Below are positions 20,801-27,470 of a stretch of DNA of 64,000 nucleotides, one piece after another (the stretch's first letter is position 1; each line of letters opens with the position of its first letter). The notes below the pieces were generated by a model. It did no database searches. It was given only the letters and a program-made list of their open reading frames with translations, and was not told where the DNA came from. Source of the stretch: Candidula unifasciata. Taxonomy: Eukaryota; Mollusca; Gastropoda; Stylommatophora; Geomitridae. The translations under genes were made by a program, and so were the position numbers. The stretch covers positions 632,580 to 696,579 of the forward strand of contig CAJHNH020008455.1 of NCBI GenBank assembly GCA_905116865.2. The letters run 5' to 3'.

Positions 20801-22954
20801 GAAACGGGTGAAGAGTGAGGAGACACAGATAGATCATTACGTTCTAAGGAGAATGGCACTTCGAGGATTTACCAGGGGATCTGGCCGATACTCAACACTC
20901 AGGGGAAGGATGAGACAGATATACAATCAGACGGTTACTGGTACCATTGGAATTGGAACTCTTTGCTTACTGCTGAAGACGGGGACTGAGCGCTTATTGG
21001 AGTGTCCCGAGTGCTGTGATGTCAATTCTTAATTCAACATTCAGCGCATCTAACACACCAGAAGCACATACATGAAACGGTTTACCCGATCTAATGTAAA
21101 ATAACACACCTACCTCCGACTGCCACTTCACTGCTGTAAGCGAAACATTGTCTTCCAGTATCAACTATATTTTTGAGTGCAGTTCTTAAGAATTATGAAA
21201 TTCACAGTCATCTGTTCAGAAATATCTTACCTTCACTTTCCGATTTAAAACAATCAAGACAGTATCCCAAAGCATCAGAAATGTTCCCCAAACTGTTCTG
21301 CTGTGCCAGATATAACAATCAGCCGCCATTATCAAAACATCCGCCTGATGCATCATCAACTTGGGACCTGACCATAAAAATGCTTAGAAAATTCACTTTT
21401 TTGCACTATCAAATTGTTTCCTCTTAAAGAAACATATAGAAATGATTGGACTAATGACACATGACTTCAGGTACATTTATCGCAAAAGTCACAATTATAA
21501 CATGGCAGTGAGTGTCCAAAGTTACGATCGTGGGGAGGGGGGGGGGGGGACCTTCACCGTCAACTGATCATATAACGAGTGATTGTGTGGTAGTCAGTGG
21601 GTTAAAGAAGTTAAATATAATACAGTTAGAATAATTTTTACAAAATTAGGAATATTATAATATTATATGCATTATATCTTTGTCAGTTGAGATGAGTTCC
21701 TTAAAGCCATGTAGAGCCAGTCCTGATATAAGAAAGTGATTCTTGGGCAGTTAGCCGATTAGTGAGAAATTACGTGAATGAAGATGTCTTCAGAAAAACA
21801 AACTAACAAAGAGGTGATTGTCCACATCAGCAGGAGACAAACTACATTCTTTTATCACATCAGTAGGAGGCAAACTACATTCTTTTATCACATCAGTAGG
21901 AGGCAAACTACATTCTTTTATCACATCAGTAGGAGGCAAACTACATTCTTTTATCACATCAGTAGGAGACAAACTACATTCTTTGATCACATCAGCAGGA
22001 GACAAACTACATTCTTTTATCACATCAGTAGGAGACAAACTACATTCTTTGATCACATCAGTAGGAGACAAACTACATTCTTTGATCACATCAGCAGGAG
22101 ACAAACTACATTCTTTGATCACATCAGTAGGAGACAAACTACATTCTTTGATCACATCAGTAGGAGACAAACTACATTCTTTGATCACATCAGTAGGAGA
22201 CAAACTACATTCTTTGATCACATCAGTAGGAGACAAACTACATTCTTTGATCACATCAGTAGGAGGCAAACTACATTCTTTGATCACATCAGCAGGAGAC
22301 GCTACATTCTTTGATCACATCAGTAGAAGGAGAAAACCTGAATATATCATGACAGGGGGAAAAGACAGGGAGACTGAGAAGGATGTTGGATAGTTTGACA
22401 TCATGGCATGGAAGATCATGTCAGAAATGATTAAAAGTACACAACAGAAGGCTGTTGATAGACATGACTTCCAATGCGGTAGTATAAGAAGATATAATTT
22501 GTTGTTTGTTTGTATTCACCGGCTGTCAACCCCGGCAGAAAGACCTGGTTGTTTGTCCATTTCTGGACTTTGGCTTTGTTCCAGGATGTGAGTTTTATGT
22601 GTGCATCCGTTTTACAGATCTTGCTTATTTGTGTGCAGACTGCTGGTTCCTTGCCTCTCAGACAGATGCAGTCTGACTTTGAAGGAAACCTCCCATTAGT
22701 CAACTCCTGACATGCTTGTTGGAGAGGCAGTGGGTCTTTTCTCTCCCCCCCCCCCCCCCACAATGTGGGCCTCAGAACCCACACAGGGAGATATCATTTG
22801 TATTATTACTGATTATTTTGGCTGCAGATTCACCCAGATCCTACTTTTTTTATAATCTTAGGTGGCAGAAATTGTGGCCTTTCTGTGCTCCAGTGCAGCA
22901 AATCAGATTACTGGAGCCTCAATGGTTGTTGACGGCGGATGGACTGCCCGTTAA
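962..22954 (+). CDS. D-3-hydroxybutyrate dehydrogenase-type SDR, C-terminal half (gene span, 5 exons)
   Basis: Exons 962-1065, 14285-14357, 16978-17039, 18400-18450 and 22862-22954 join in frame (phases 1, 0, 1, 0, 0) and encode 127 residues ending at TAA. They carry the short-chain dehydrogenase active site: the catalytic Ser in NIASAHG, the Tyr/Lys pair in AYVTVKHG (YxxxK), the CPGYVETP loop after the active site, and a C-terminal [13 protein letters not shown]. Order and wording match the 255-260-residue NAD-dependent 3-hydroxybutyrate dehydrogenase family (ketone-body oxidation to acetoacetate), and the protein looks closer to the bacterial-type enzyme than to vertebrate BDH1. The Rossmann glycine motif and NNAG exons are missing because the gene enters from the left edge; nothing resembling them lies in 1-961. 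Introns of 13.2, 2.6, 1.4 and 4.4 kb are full of transposons, yet every exon is intact. Family call is strong; substrate is inferred. Confidence 0.9.
1171..1286. repeat. 27-bp minisatellite, 4.3 copies
   Basis: The unit catgttatgaaaagaggtaa plus actggaa repeats head to tail. Read on the + strand with its left flank it is [13 protein letters not shown] then VMKRGKLEH again and again, that is, nine codons of a LINE C-terminal tail multiplied. The same unit recurs at 14441-14739. Confidence 0.9.
1287..2105 (-). pseudogene. LINE reverse transcriptase, 3' half
   Basis: Two - strand reading frames: 2106-1669 with the RT active-site segment [13 protein letters not shown], then [13 protein letters not shown] and [15 protein letters not shown]; and 1534-1316 with [19 protein letters not shown] and [15 protein letters not shown], the usual tail. 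It ends in a (GAA)n microsatellite at 1287-1304, the likely 3' terminus of the element. The frame breaks at about 1540-1670. The 5' continuation at 2106 is cut by a gypsy long terminal repeat; the missing 5' half appears at 13031-13745. Confidence 0.85.
2106..2805 (-). repeat. Gypsy 3' long terminal repeat
   Basis: On the - strand it runs from TGTAGTGAG (2805) to GATGAGGCA (2106), giving TG..CA ends. It contains a TATA box (GGCTATATAATAG, about 2530-2542, - strand). Most of it is repeated, with scattered mismatches and small indels, at 11733-12436. The LINE reading frame resumes at its left edge. Confidence 0.75.
2806..2830 (-). other. Polypurine tract of the gypsy element
   Basis: On the - strand TTTTTTTGGGGTGGGGGAGA ends directly at the TGTAGTGAG of the left repeat. 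This is where plus-strand DNA synthesis of an LTR element is primed. Confidence 0.7.
2831..3575 (-). other. Gypsy 3' non-coding region
   Basis: No convincing reading frame. It separates the RNase H stop from the polypurine tract; about 2806-2980 is duplicated at 12786-12960. Confidence 0.6.
3576..5120 (-). CDS. Gypsy pol: reverse transcriptase and RNase H
   Basis: A 514-residue open frame ending IMSRL. RT motifs in order: [12 protein letters not shown] (149-160), [13 protein letters not shown] (186-198), [13 protein letters not shown] (219-231), YMDD (248-251), IDYLGHVI. RNase H follows with LQSDASG, EREALAL and LTDNLGL supplying Asp, Glu and Asp, and a final [10 protein letters not shown]. 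It copies RNA into DNA in the retrotransposon particle. The frame is intact, but the join to the integrase upstream is broken by a one-base indel in an A/T homopolymer (about 5134-5146); without that the GPY/F tail of the integrase would run straight into MLKPYF. The position of RT after integrase is the notable point. Confidence 0.9.
   Translation of the reverse strand: MLKPYFRRSLFMSDDDVLDANLCNVINEELPDVIEEDIPTPSTKNEVNWKSIKLNEELSENEKAKLWSIIFHYKDIFTNKPGKTNIISYDIQLNSSVPVKSKPYVIPIHYIDKVISELQQLQQEGIIEDSTSNYSSPLVVVKKKDGSLRLCVDYRKLNQITYLETEPIPSSDEIIQELYNSKFFTKIDLSKGYWQIPLTPEAVKYTSFQTPIGLKQWLRLPFGLINAPKIFTKMVRKLLYAIPHVTAYMDDICIHTKTLHDHCTTLQKVLSRINDAKLTVNPLKTEIAYTKIDYLGHVICEGLVQTDENIVSKILKIQKPKTKKQLQSLLGLINYYGKFIPNLAALTSPLSELLKNQQLKKSDWNETHEEILVKIKNCFSKYPILRQPDPSKRFFLQSDASGHTIASMLAQKHSQTLLPVMYMSQKLNQTQQKYNTFEREALALVISLKKFQKFLLGKEFTILTDNLGLTKLLTIDANSNPRVYRWALLISQFKFNIEHIKGTDNHLPDIMSRL
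5113..5895 (-). CDS. Gypsy pol: integrase core and GPY/F module
   Basis: A 260-residue open frame with [10 protein letters not shown], the second catalytic Asp in IISDKGTQF and the Glu in NGLVENLNK, spaced D-35-E, then FELVYG and a GPY/F module ([12 protein letters not shown]). It inserts the cDNA into host DNA. Its zinc-binding N-terminus and first Asp lie in the preceding frame: a two-base insertion at about 5911-5917 separates them. It ends a few codons into the start of the RT segment. Confidence 0.9.
   Translation of the reverse strand: MTSAKGNRFILTFIDVATKWPECVPLKFITSNDIQEALLTIFSRVGFPEVIISDKGTQFTSWATKAFNNWLGIKQNFTTPYHAQANGLVENLNKSIKTMLARISFEHPQSWDTLLPAIMFAYREIPHSSTGFSPFELVYGANPRGPLQLYNKLITGKTETDTEKSAYESVTDLRNKIMIACQQANEAMKEASLKQRQYANRIARLVKYNPGDEVLLLLPKKSDKLSIEWSGPFVVTRKISDVDYEIKIDEKLKNFSCKHA
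5892..7277 (-). CDS. Gypsy pol: protease and integrase zinc domain
   Basis: A 461-residue frame. An aspartic protease motif DTGA stands at 71-74, preceded by a CPVC..CGH cluster of unknown role. About 200 residues of charged linker follow. The C-terminal part has the integrase H2C2 finger ([22 protein letters not shown]) and the start of the catalytic core at VAIDI, then shifts frame. No RT sequence lies between protease and integrase, which fixes the gene order PR-IN-RT-RH. Confidence 0.87.
   Translation of the reverse strand: MSDSDSDTEPFETNAVTVETCPVCQQFHEEDSLPCGHNIPVQEANSATNTQGTLKLYTGIVNGRIITILRDTGATISGIHKDLIKPEDITNKHVNCRIFGGTIEKYKLAFVIVKTPFFQGRLKVAVLSAPCAGLILGNEKGLREMSEQEIFQWERENIKELKEREKLNTSDQDFCHSVNAVVQMNESDCVQNREQLIGHEKFENIGMKEVKNAKDEKKLLGVKETPIVLNEREMMNSEKVNNPSNLKVSSSVKLCENDNFQSCKTDLIQLSDPSAPQLAAAVTRSMTDTIQQKLREENLTTELVPITKENINSQREFQDAQVSDPSLKKCFDLVHTDPVVKKFATWKFIVSKNVLLRIYQKGPKVYKQTVLPQKFRPKALSLAHDSIFSGHMGITKTKKRILSTFYWPGFSKDVKNYVRSCDTCAKTTKKGENPKAPVQIGLIASRPFEQVAIDILLAHYQ
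7312..8610 (-). pseudogene. Gypsy gag, frame-broken
   Basis: Begins at ATG 8610 with [20 protein letters not shown], the usual N-terminus of this gag type. A Glu/Lys-rich coiled coil follows (about 8500-8110, with a frame break near 8340), then a capsid-like region with [20 protein letters not shown], and two zinc knuckles near 7500-7320. The first knuckle spans a frame change in an A-run; in the second (CYNCGCYNH) the last Cys is lost. Gag forms the particle and packages the RNA. Confidence 0.8.
8611..9930. other. AT-rich leader region, no gene
   Basis: Very AT-rich with A-runs and an (AT)n tract at 8813-8840. No coding frame is convincing. It lies between gag and the right long repeat, so it may be the element's 5' leader or a later insertion. 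Confidence 0.5.
9931..10225. repeat. 44-bp AT-rich minisatellite, about 6 copies
   Basis: The word gtcaatgaatgcacc recurs at 44-bp spacing (10058, 10102, 10146, 10190), with a TAAA-rich remainder. Earlier units vary in length. Confidence 0.85.
10665..10862. repeat. 51-bp tandem repeat, about 4 copies
   Basis: gctagctacacacttcaata recurs at spacings of 56, 51 and 51 bp. The 10870-11730 interval to its right is non-repetitive and I see no gene in it. Confidence 0.8.
11733..12436 (-). repeat. Gypsy 5' long terminal repeat (right copy)
   Basis: Aligns with 2106-2797 over almost its full length, starting at gcctcatcgcacg. It stops seven bases short of the expected TG end, where an inverted piece of the element's own RNase H begins (12437). 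Confidence 0.7.
12430..12745 (+). pseudogene. Inverted copy of gypsy RNase H end
   Basis: The + strand encodes [20 protein letters not shown] through [10 protein letters not shown] and then the 3' flank, matching 3760-3445 of the main element in the opposite orientation, with few differences. Confidence 0.85.
12747..12960 (-). repeat. Second copy of gypsy LTR edge, polypurine tract and 3' non-coding region
   Basis: Matches 2769-2981 in the same orientation as the main element, including the LTR edge and polypurine tract, then breaks off. Confidence 0.85.
12953..13030 (+). pseudogene. Inverted copy of a gypsy RT segment
   Basis: The + strand matches the coding strand of about 4375-4295 ([20 protein letters not shown]). 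It ends where the LINE sequence resumes. Confidence 0.85.
13031..13745 (-). pseudogene. LINE reverse transcriptase, 5' half
   Basis: - strand frames include [31 protein letters not shown], and the RT segment [20 protein letters not shown] with [15 protein letters not shown]. It stops at NKNLF, about ninety codons before the point where the 3' half begins at 2105. Same strand, expected order; it is probably one copy interrupted by the gypsy complex. Confidence 0.85.
13931..14250. repeat. Minisatellite of about 23 bp, some 14 copies
   Basis: Variants of tagctggtatagggcatatt repeat with point changes and small indels. The array ends about 35 bp before the 14285 exon, so it sits beside the splice acceptor. 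Confidence 0.85.
14285..14357 (+). CDS. SDR gene, exon with the CPG loop
   Basis: The acceptor is cctcctccag and the donor CCTC|gtaagt. It encodes [20 protein letters not shown] and VETP, plus one base of a split Leu codon. CPGxVxTP is the conserved SDR segment lining the nicotinamide site. Confidence 0.92.
14441..14739. repeat. 27-bp minisatellite, 11 copies
   Basis: Same unit as 1171-1286 (VMKRGKLEH in one + strand frame), more diverged. After the last unit the LINE tail reading continues as [10 protein letters not shown], so the array arose inside that tail. It begins 84 bp after an exon donor. Confidence 0.88.
14786..14880. mobile_element. hAT-type MITE, one end
   Basis: CAGTGGTTCTCAATCTGCGG and the following GGTCGC are typical of hAT-family terminal repeats. 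I could not place the other end. Confidence 0.4.
15000..15210 (-). mobile_element. LINE tail fragment
   Basis: Closely matches 63420-63650, where the - strand reads MVPGRKSRGRPTRRWAQDIS, a LINE RT C-terminus. A further short LINE tail on the + strand ([12 protein letters not shown]) lies at 15447-15515. Confidence 0.65.
15536..16765 (+). pseudogene. Jockey/I-type LINE ORF2, 3' part with RNase H
   Basis: The first frame (from about 15536) has [14 protein letters not shown] and [17 protein letters not shown], then RNase H strand 1 with YTDGSAE. The second frame (to stop at 16737) has [23 protein letters not shown] and [18 protein letters not shown], and the terminal finger [17 protein letters not shown]. 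Asp and Glu of the RNase H site fall in different frames, so a shift or small deletion near 16083-16100 has broken it. It ends gcgaacgaaagaagaagaag, apparently its 3' terminus. It is 5'-truncated as most LINE copies are. A related copy lies at 30540-31885. Confidence 0.85.
16978..17039 (+). CDS. SDR gene, substrate-lid exon
   Basis: Acceptor ctgtttcag, donor AAG|gtcagt. The exon completes the split Leu and encodes [20 protein letters not shown]. This matches the variable helix after the PG loop, where this dehydrogenase family has a K/Q-rich DRAKxxGI segment. Confidence 0.88.
17331..17400. repeat. Short dispersed repeat
   Basis: gaatcgatatcatagcactc plus ..cccatcttcagcagc recurs at 29455-29518 and 60250-60320 with the same order of blocks. 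Origin unknown. Confidence 0.5.
17800..18000 (+). mobile_element. LINE tail fragment
   Basis: The + strand reads [20 protein letters not shown] and [11 protein letters not shown], a decayed form of the [18 protein letters not shown] tail. Confidence 0.7.
18090..18250 (+). mobile_element. SINE body fragment
   Basis: Shares the ..GCTGACCACATTACC.. and ..GTACTAGGATGTATGTCCTG.. blocks with the SINE family at 42860-43112 and 58060-58240. The tRNA head is not clear. Confidence 0.45.
18400..18450 (+). CDS. SDR gene, 51-nt exon
   Basis: Acceptor tttcaacag, donor GAG|gtcagt; 17 codons [17 protein letters not shown], phase 0 on both sides. It corresponds to the segment before the last SDR helix, where family members read KQPxxxFVxxEQ. 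Confidence 0.85.
18560..18780 (+). repeat. Dispersed 280-bp repeat family, copy 1
   Basis: Contains cagatctggcttatttgtat and the ..gacatgctttttaggggaag.. block shared with seven other copies. The 5' part is missing. Confidence 0.6.
18960..19295 (+). pseudogene. LINE tail fragment
   Basis: One open frame: [32 protein letters not shown] and [18 protein letters not shown]. This is the RT C-terminal region; the element is 5'-truncated. Confidence 0.8.
19875..20095 (-). mobile_element. tRNA-derived SINE
   Basis: On the - strand it starts gggagtcgccttggtggcta (tRNA-like head with an A box) and continues into the same body as the 42860-43112 copy. Confidence 0.6.
20343..21031 (+). CDS. RNase H domain reading frame of a retroelement
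   Basis: A 229-residue frame. RNase H residues: Asp in MYTDFS, Glu in [10 protein letters not shown], Asp in VTDSQSM and the closing Asp in [10 protein letters not shown], so the site is complete. The C-terminal third ([29 protein letters not shown]) ends in a small Cys-rich motif that recurs in related fragments at 51090-51310, 59820-59900 and 63085-63170. No RT lies upstream here. It may be a LINE 3' end or a short RNase H-only family. It lies in the last intron of the SDR gene. Confidence 0.75.
21820..22330. repeat. 33-bp minisatellite, about 15 copies
   Basis: Unit cacatcagtaggagacaaac plus tacattctttgat, with two recurrent variants (cag/tag, ttat/ttga). Because 33 is divisible by three and lacks stops, long frames open on both strands; they are not genes. 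Confidence 0.95.
22500..22800 (+). repeat. Dispersed 280-bp repeat family, copy 2
   Basis: Full-length example: starts near caccggctgtcaaccccggc, passes ..ttgcctctcagacagatgca.., ends ..cagaacccacacaggg. It ends 60 bp before the last SDR exon. Confidence 0.8.
22862..22954 (+). CDS. SDR gene, terminal exon and stop
   Basis: The acceptor is ataatcttag. Thirty codons follow, [20 protein letters not shown] then [10 protein letters not shown], and TAA. The ITGxxxxVDGGW motif is the C-terminal signature of 3-hydroxybutyrate dehydrogenase-type SDRs. Confidence 0.93.
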   Translation: MAEIVAFLCSSAANQITGASMVVDGGWTAR

Positions 22955-23858
22955 GTGTGACTGGCATTCAATGGGTTTTTAGACCAGCTCCTTTACTTTT
23001 CTGACGATATGTCTGTGATGCAGGACTTTACAGAGCTAAGGATCTTTATTTTTATTTGTTCTCTTGTTGCAACATTTTTTATTGAACCAGCTGTACGTTT
23101 TTAAAAATGAATATGGAAAAGCTGCCGCAATGTTATTTTTCAAAATCAAACCATTTTTCAAACTTGAGTTCCCGTAAAGAGTTCGTATTTCTTATTTCAA
23201 AAGTCAAAACTAACAGACTGTTAAAATAACCTTAAACATTGAAGGTGAGATATTCTTTATGGTTTTATTTCCGGATTATCTGATTTTCAGCTTTTGTAGA
23301 TTTGTCCTGCTTTTGAATATTGCAGTTTCTTCTTCTTTATTTCCTTTTTTTTTTTTTTAACTGCTTCAAGTGTCGGGGGCGATATAATGTTCTTCTTCAA
23401 ACTCTTCTGGCTGTTTAGACCATAGAAACATTGTGTTGATGTAGTTGCTCTGATATTATCTTTCCATCTTGCTCTTGGTCTGCCTCTTACTTTATGCCCT
23501 TCTTGTTGTAGGCCTTGTACGGTATAGCATCATATGGCATTCTCTGTAAGTGGGCAAACCATTGTGTTTGCTGTCTTTCTATGTAATTTAGAATTGGTTT
23601 TATGTTGAACTTTTCTCTTATGACTTCAATTCTAACCGGCATAAAAGAGGAAAGGTACGGAAGACAATCAGCTACTAATACTACGTGTGTTTGTGGTAAA
23701 GGGTTGGAGAGGAGAGGGGGTGTGACACTCAGCATGGCATCTAATGTTTTTGCTAACTGTTAAGATTGGTTTCTGCTTATGTTGCTGTGAATTTTAAGCT
23801 CTGACATATGGAACAAAGTGTCATATACAGCTCAGGGTGATGTAAAATGTTTAATAAA
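22955..23858 (+). promoter_or_regulatory. SDR gene 3' UTR with poly(A) signal
   Basis: Non-coding sequence follows the TAA. A canonical AATAAA stands at 23853-23858 and a T-rich tract follows it, the usual layout of a cleavage site. A LINE tail on the opposite strand (about 23350-23640) lies inside this interval, so the transcript either includes it or ends earlier. Confidence 0.55.
23350..23640 (-). mobile_element. LINE tail fragment
   Basis: - strand reads KFNIKPILNYIERQQTQWFA and HLQRMPYDAIPYKAY, the same family as 1287-1534. Frame continues to GRGRPR-like sequence with shifts. Confidence 0.75.
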
Positions 23859-24012
23859 ACCTTTTTTTTTAACACATGCTTACTGTTATGTGCAGTACTT
23901 GTGTAGTAATCACTAGTGACATATTTCTTGTTGCTGTCTCACTGAAGTATGAGTCTGCAAAAATGTGGTCTGTAGTTTAACTTCACAAACCCATAGTAGT
24001 ACAGTCTAGCAA

Positions 24013-26734
24013 TGCCCACAGTTTAACCTATAAAACCCATAGTATAGTCTAAATCTAAGACATCATCATTGCCCACAGTTTAACCTATAAAATCCATAGT
24101 ATAGTCTAAATCTAAGACATCATTGCCCACAGTTTAACCTATAAAACCCATAGTATAGTCTAAATCTAAGACATCATTGCCCACAGTTTAACCTATAAAA
24201 CCCATAGTATAGTCTAAATCTAAGACATCATCATTGCCCACAGTTTAACCTATAAAACCCATAGTATAGTCTAAATCTAAGACATCATCATTGCCCACAG
24301 TTTAACCTATAAAACCCATAGAATAGTCTAAATCTAAGACATCATTGCCCACAGTTTAACCTATAAAACCCATAGTATAGTCTAAATCTAAGACATCATT
24401 GCCCACAGTTTAACCTATAAAACCCATAGTATAGTCTAAATCTAAGACATCATCATTGCCCACAGTTTAACCTATAAAACCCATAGTATAGTCTAAATCT
24501 AAGACATCATTGCCCACAGTTTAACCTATAAAACCCATAGTATAGTCTAAATCTAAGACATCATTGCCCACAGTTTAACCTATAAAACCCATAGTATAGT
24601 CTAAATCTAAGACATCATTGCCCACAGTTTAACCTATAAAATCCATAGTATAGTCTAAATCTAAGACATCATTTCCCACAGTTTAACCTATAAAACCCAT
24701 AGTATAGTCTAAATCTAAGACATCATCATTGCCCACAGTTTAACCTATAAAACCCATAGTATAGTCTAAATCTAAGACATCATTGCCCACAGTTTAACCT
24801 ATAAAACCCATAGTATAGTCTAAATCTAAGACATCATCATTGCCCACAGTTTAACCTATAAAACCCATAGAATAGTCTAAATCTAAGACATCATCATTGC
24901 CCACAGTTTAACCTATAAAACCCATATTATAGTCTAAATCTAAGACATCATCATTGCCCACAGTTTAACCTATAAAACCCATAGAATAGTCTAAATCTAA
25001 GACATCATTGCCCACAGTTTAACCTATAAAACCCATAGTATAGTCTAAATCTAAGACATCATTTCCCACAGTTTAACCTATAAAACCCATAGTATAGTCT
25101 AAATCTAAGACATCATCATTTCCCACAGTTTAACCTATAAAACCCATAGTATAGTCTAAATCTAAGACATCATTTCCCACAGTTTAACCTATAAAACCCA
25201 TAGTATAGTCTAAATCTAAGACATCATCATTGCCCACAGTTTAACCTATAAAACCCATAGTATAGTCTAAATCTAAGACATCATTTCCCACAGTTTAACC
25301 TATAAAACCCATAGTATAGTCTAAATCTAAGACATCATCATTGCCCACAGTTTAACCTATAAAACCCATAGAATAGTCTAAATCTAAGACATCATTGCCC
25401 ACAGTTTAACCTATAAAACCCATAGTATAGTCTAAATCTAAGACATCATCATTGCCCACAGTTTAACCTATAAAACCCATAGTATAGTCTAAATCTAAGA
25501 CACACAGTTTAACCTATAAAACCCATAGTATAGTCTAAATCTAAGACATCATTGCCCACAGTTTAACCTATAAAACCCATAGTATAGTCTAAATCTAAGA
25601 CATCATTGCCCACAGTTTAACCTATAAAACCCATAGTATAGTCTAAATCTAAGACATCATTGCCCACAGTTTAACCTATAAAACCCATAGTATAGTCTAA
25701 ATCTAAGACATCATTTCCCACAGTTTAACCTATAAAACCCATAGTATAGTCTAAATCTAAGACATCATTGCCCACAGTTTAACCTATAAAACCCATAGTA
25801 TAGTCTAAATCTAAGACATCATCATTGCCCACAGTTTAACCTATAAAACCCATAGTATAGTCTAAATCTAAGACATCATTGCCCACAGTTTAACCTATAA
25901 AACCCATAGTATAGTCTAAATCTAAGACATCATTTCCCACAGTTTAACCTATAAAACCCATAGTATAGTCTAAATCTAAGACATCATTTCCCACAGTTTA
26001 ACCTATAAAACCCATAGTATAGTCTAAATCTAAGACATCATCATTGCCCACAGTTTAACCTATAAAACCCATAGTATAGTCTAAATTTAAGACATCATCA
26101 TTGCCCACAGTTTAACCTATAAAACCCATATTATAGTCTAAATCTAAGACATCATTGCCCACAGTTTAACCTATAAAACCCATAGTATAGTCTAAATCTA
26201 AGACATCATCATTGCCCACAGTTTAACCTATAAAACCCATAGTATAGTCTAAATCTAAGACATCATCACCCACAGTTTAACCTATAAAACCCATAGTATA
26301 GTCTAAATCTAAGACATCATCATTGCCCACAGTTTAACCTATAAAACCCATAGTATAGTCTAAATCTAAGACATCATTGCCCACAGTTTAACCTATAAAA
26401 CCCATAGTATAGTCTAAATCTAAGACATCATCATTGCCCACAGTTTAACCTATAAAACCCATAGTATAGTCTAAATCTAAGACATCATTGCCCACAGTTT
26501 AACCTATAAAACCCATAGTATAGTCTAAATCTAAGACATCATCACCCACAGTTTAACCTATAAAACCCATAGTATAGTCTAAATCTAAGACATCATCATT
26601 GCCCACAGTTTAACCTATAAAACCCATAGTATAGTCTAAATCTAAGACATCATTGCCCACAGTTTAACCTATAAAACCCATAGTATAGTCTAAATCTAAG
26701 ACATTATCATTGCCCACAGTTTAACCTATAAAAC
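24013..26734. repeat. Satellite array of 54/57-bp units, about 49 copies
   Basis: The unit begins cattgcccacagtttaacct and ends ..agtctaaatctaagacat. Units differ almost only in whether they carry one or two CAT triplets at the junction (54 or 57 bp) and in gccc/tccc; one unit near 25500 is shortened. Homogeneity is very high. The array starts 150 bp after the SDR poly(A) signal. Degenerate flanking units lie at 23970-24012 and 26735-26860. Confidence 0.97.
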
Positions 26735-26884
26735 CTACAATGCAGTCTATAACAACATTGTTTACACTGTATTCTATGAAACCCATAGTACAGTCTAAAA
26801 CAGCTTAGCCCATAGTTCATCCCTTGAGCCAATATACTTACAGTTTATAACAGTTTTCCCCCTCAAACAAACCCTTATCAGTAG

Positions 26885-27130
26885 TTTGTATCAGGGTTAT
26901 TCAGCTGGTGACCCACGGAGGCTTAACAAGTGACCCACGGAGGCCTAACAAATGACCCATGGAGGCCTAACAAGTGACCCACGGAGGCCTAACAATGACT
27001 CATGGAGGCCTAACAAGTGACCCGCAGAGGCCTAACAAGTGACCCACAGATCATTGTCAGCTGGATTGTAGTATGATCTTTCTATGCTGCGTCTCGTCCT
27101 TTTGTGCACACGAGGATCTCCGTGTTCAAC
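26885..27130. mobile_element. hAT-type MITE remnant with an internal 22-bp array
   Basis: Starts CAGGGTTATTCAGCTGGTGA, close to the terminal repeat of the MITE at 52828-53002. Inside, gacccacggaggcctaacaa recurs about seven times (26906-27050). The ..gatctttctatgctgcg.. block matches the MITE interior in inverse. Confidence 0.55.
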
Positions 27131-27249
27131 ATTTCGGCACTTGAGTAAACTTAGCTGAAAAGTCCTGGTCTCTAGCAATGTTTCCTACAGTTTCAGCTTT
27201 CCAACCTACAGCATTGTTGCCCATGGTTTAACAGTGCATAACCTTGACC

Positions 27250-27470
27250 TTGGGGGTCTCCATGGCAAAGTGGTCAAGTCATTTGCCTCGCGCTCTGAAG
27301 GTCGTGGGTGCAATTGTTAGGGAGATTCTTGGGGATTGTCGCCAGAGCTACTAAGGTCATGCTCTGTGCTACGCTTTCTGCAGGCCCTGTTCTGCGGAGA
27401 GAGACTGAGCCGTATGGGATAACCCTGTGAAATGAAGTTGATCCTTTCACCTTTACCTAACCTTGACCTA
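27250..27470 (+). mobile_element. tRNA-derived SINE
   Basis: gtctccatggcaaagtggtc aagtcatttgcctcgcgctc resembles a tRNA A-box region, and gtcgtgggtgcaattgttag a decayed B box. A family different from the 42860 one. Confidence 0.45.

Noticed and set aside
21778..22393. Long reading frames with [11 protein letters not shown] repeats on both strands
   Set aside because: They are produced by a 33-bp stop-free minisatellite, open in several frames at once, with no gene context.
24013..26734. CRISPR-like regular array
   Set aside because: Units are contiguous and almost identical with no variable spacers, and the setting is an animal genome; it is a satellite.
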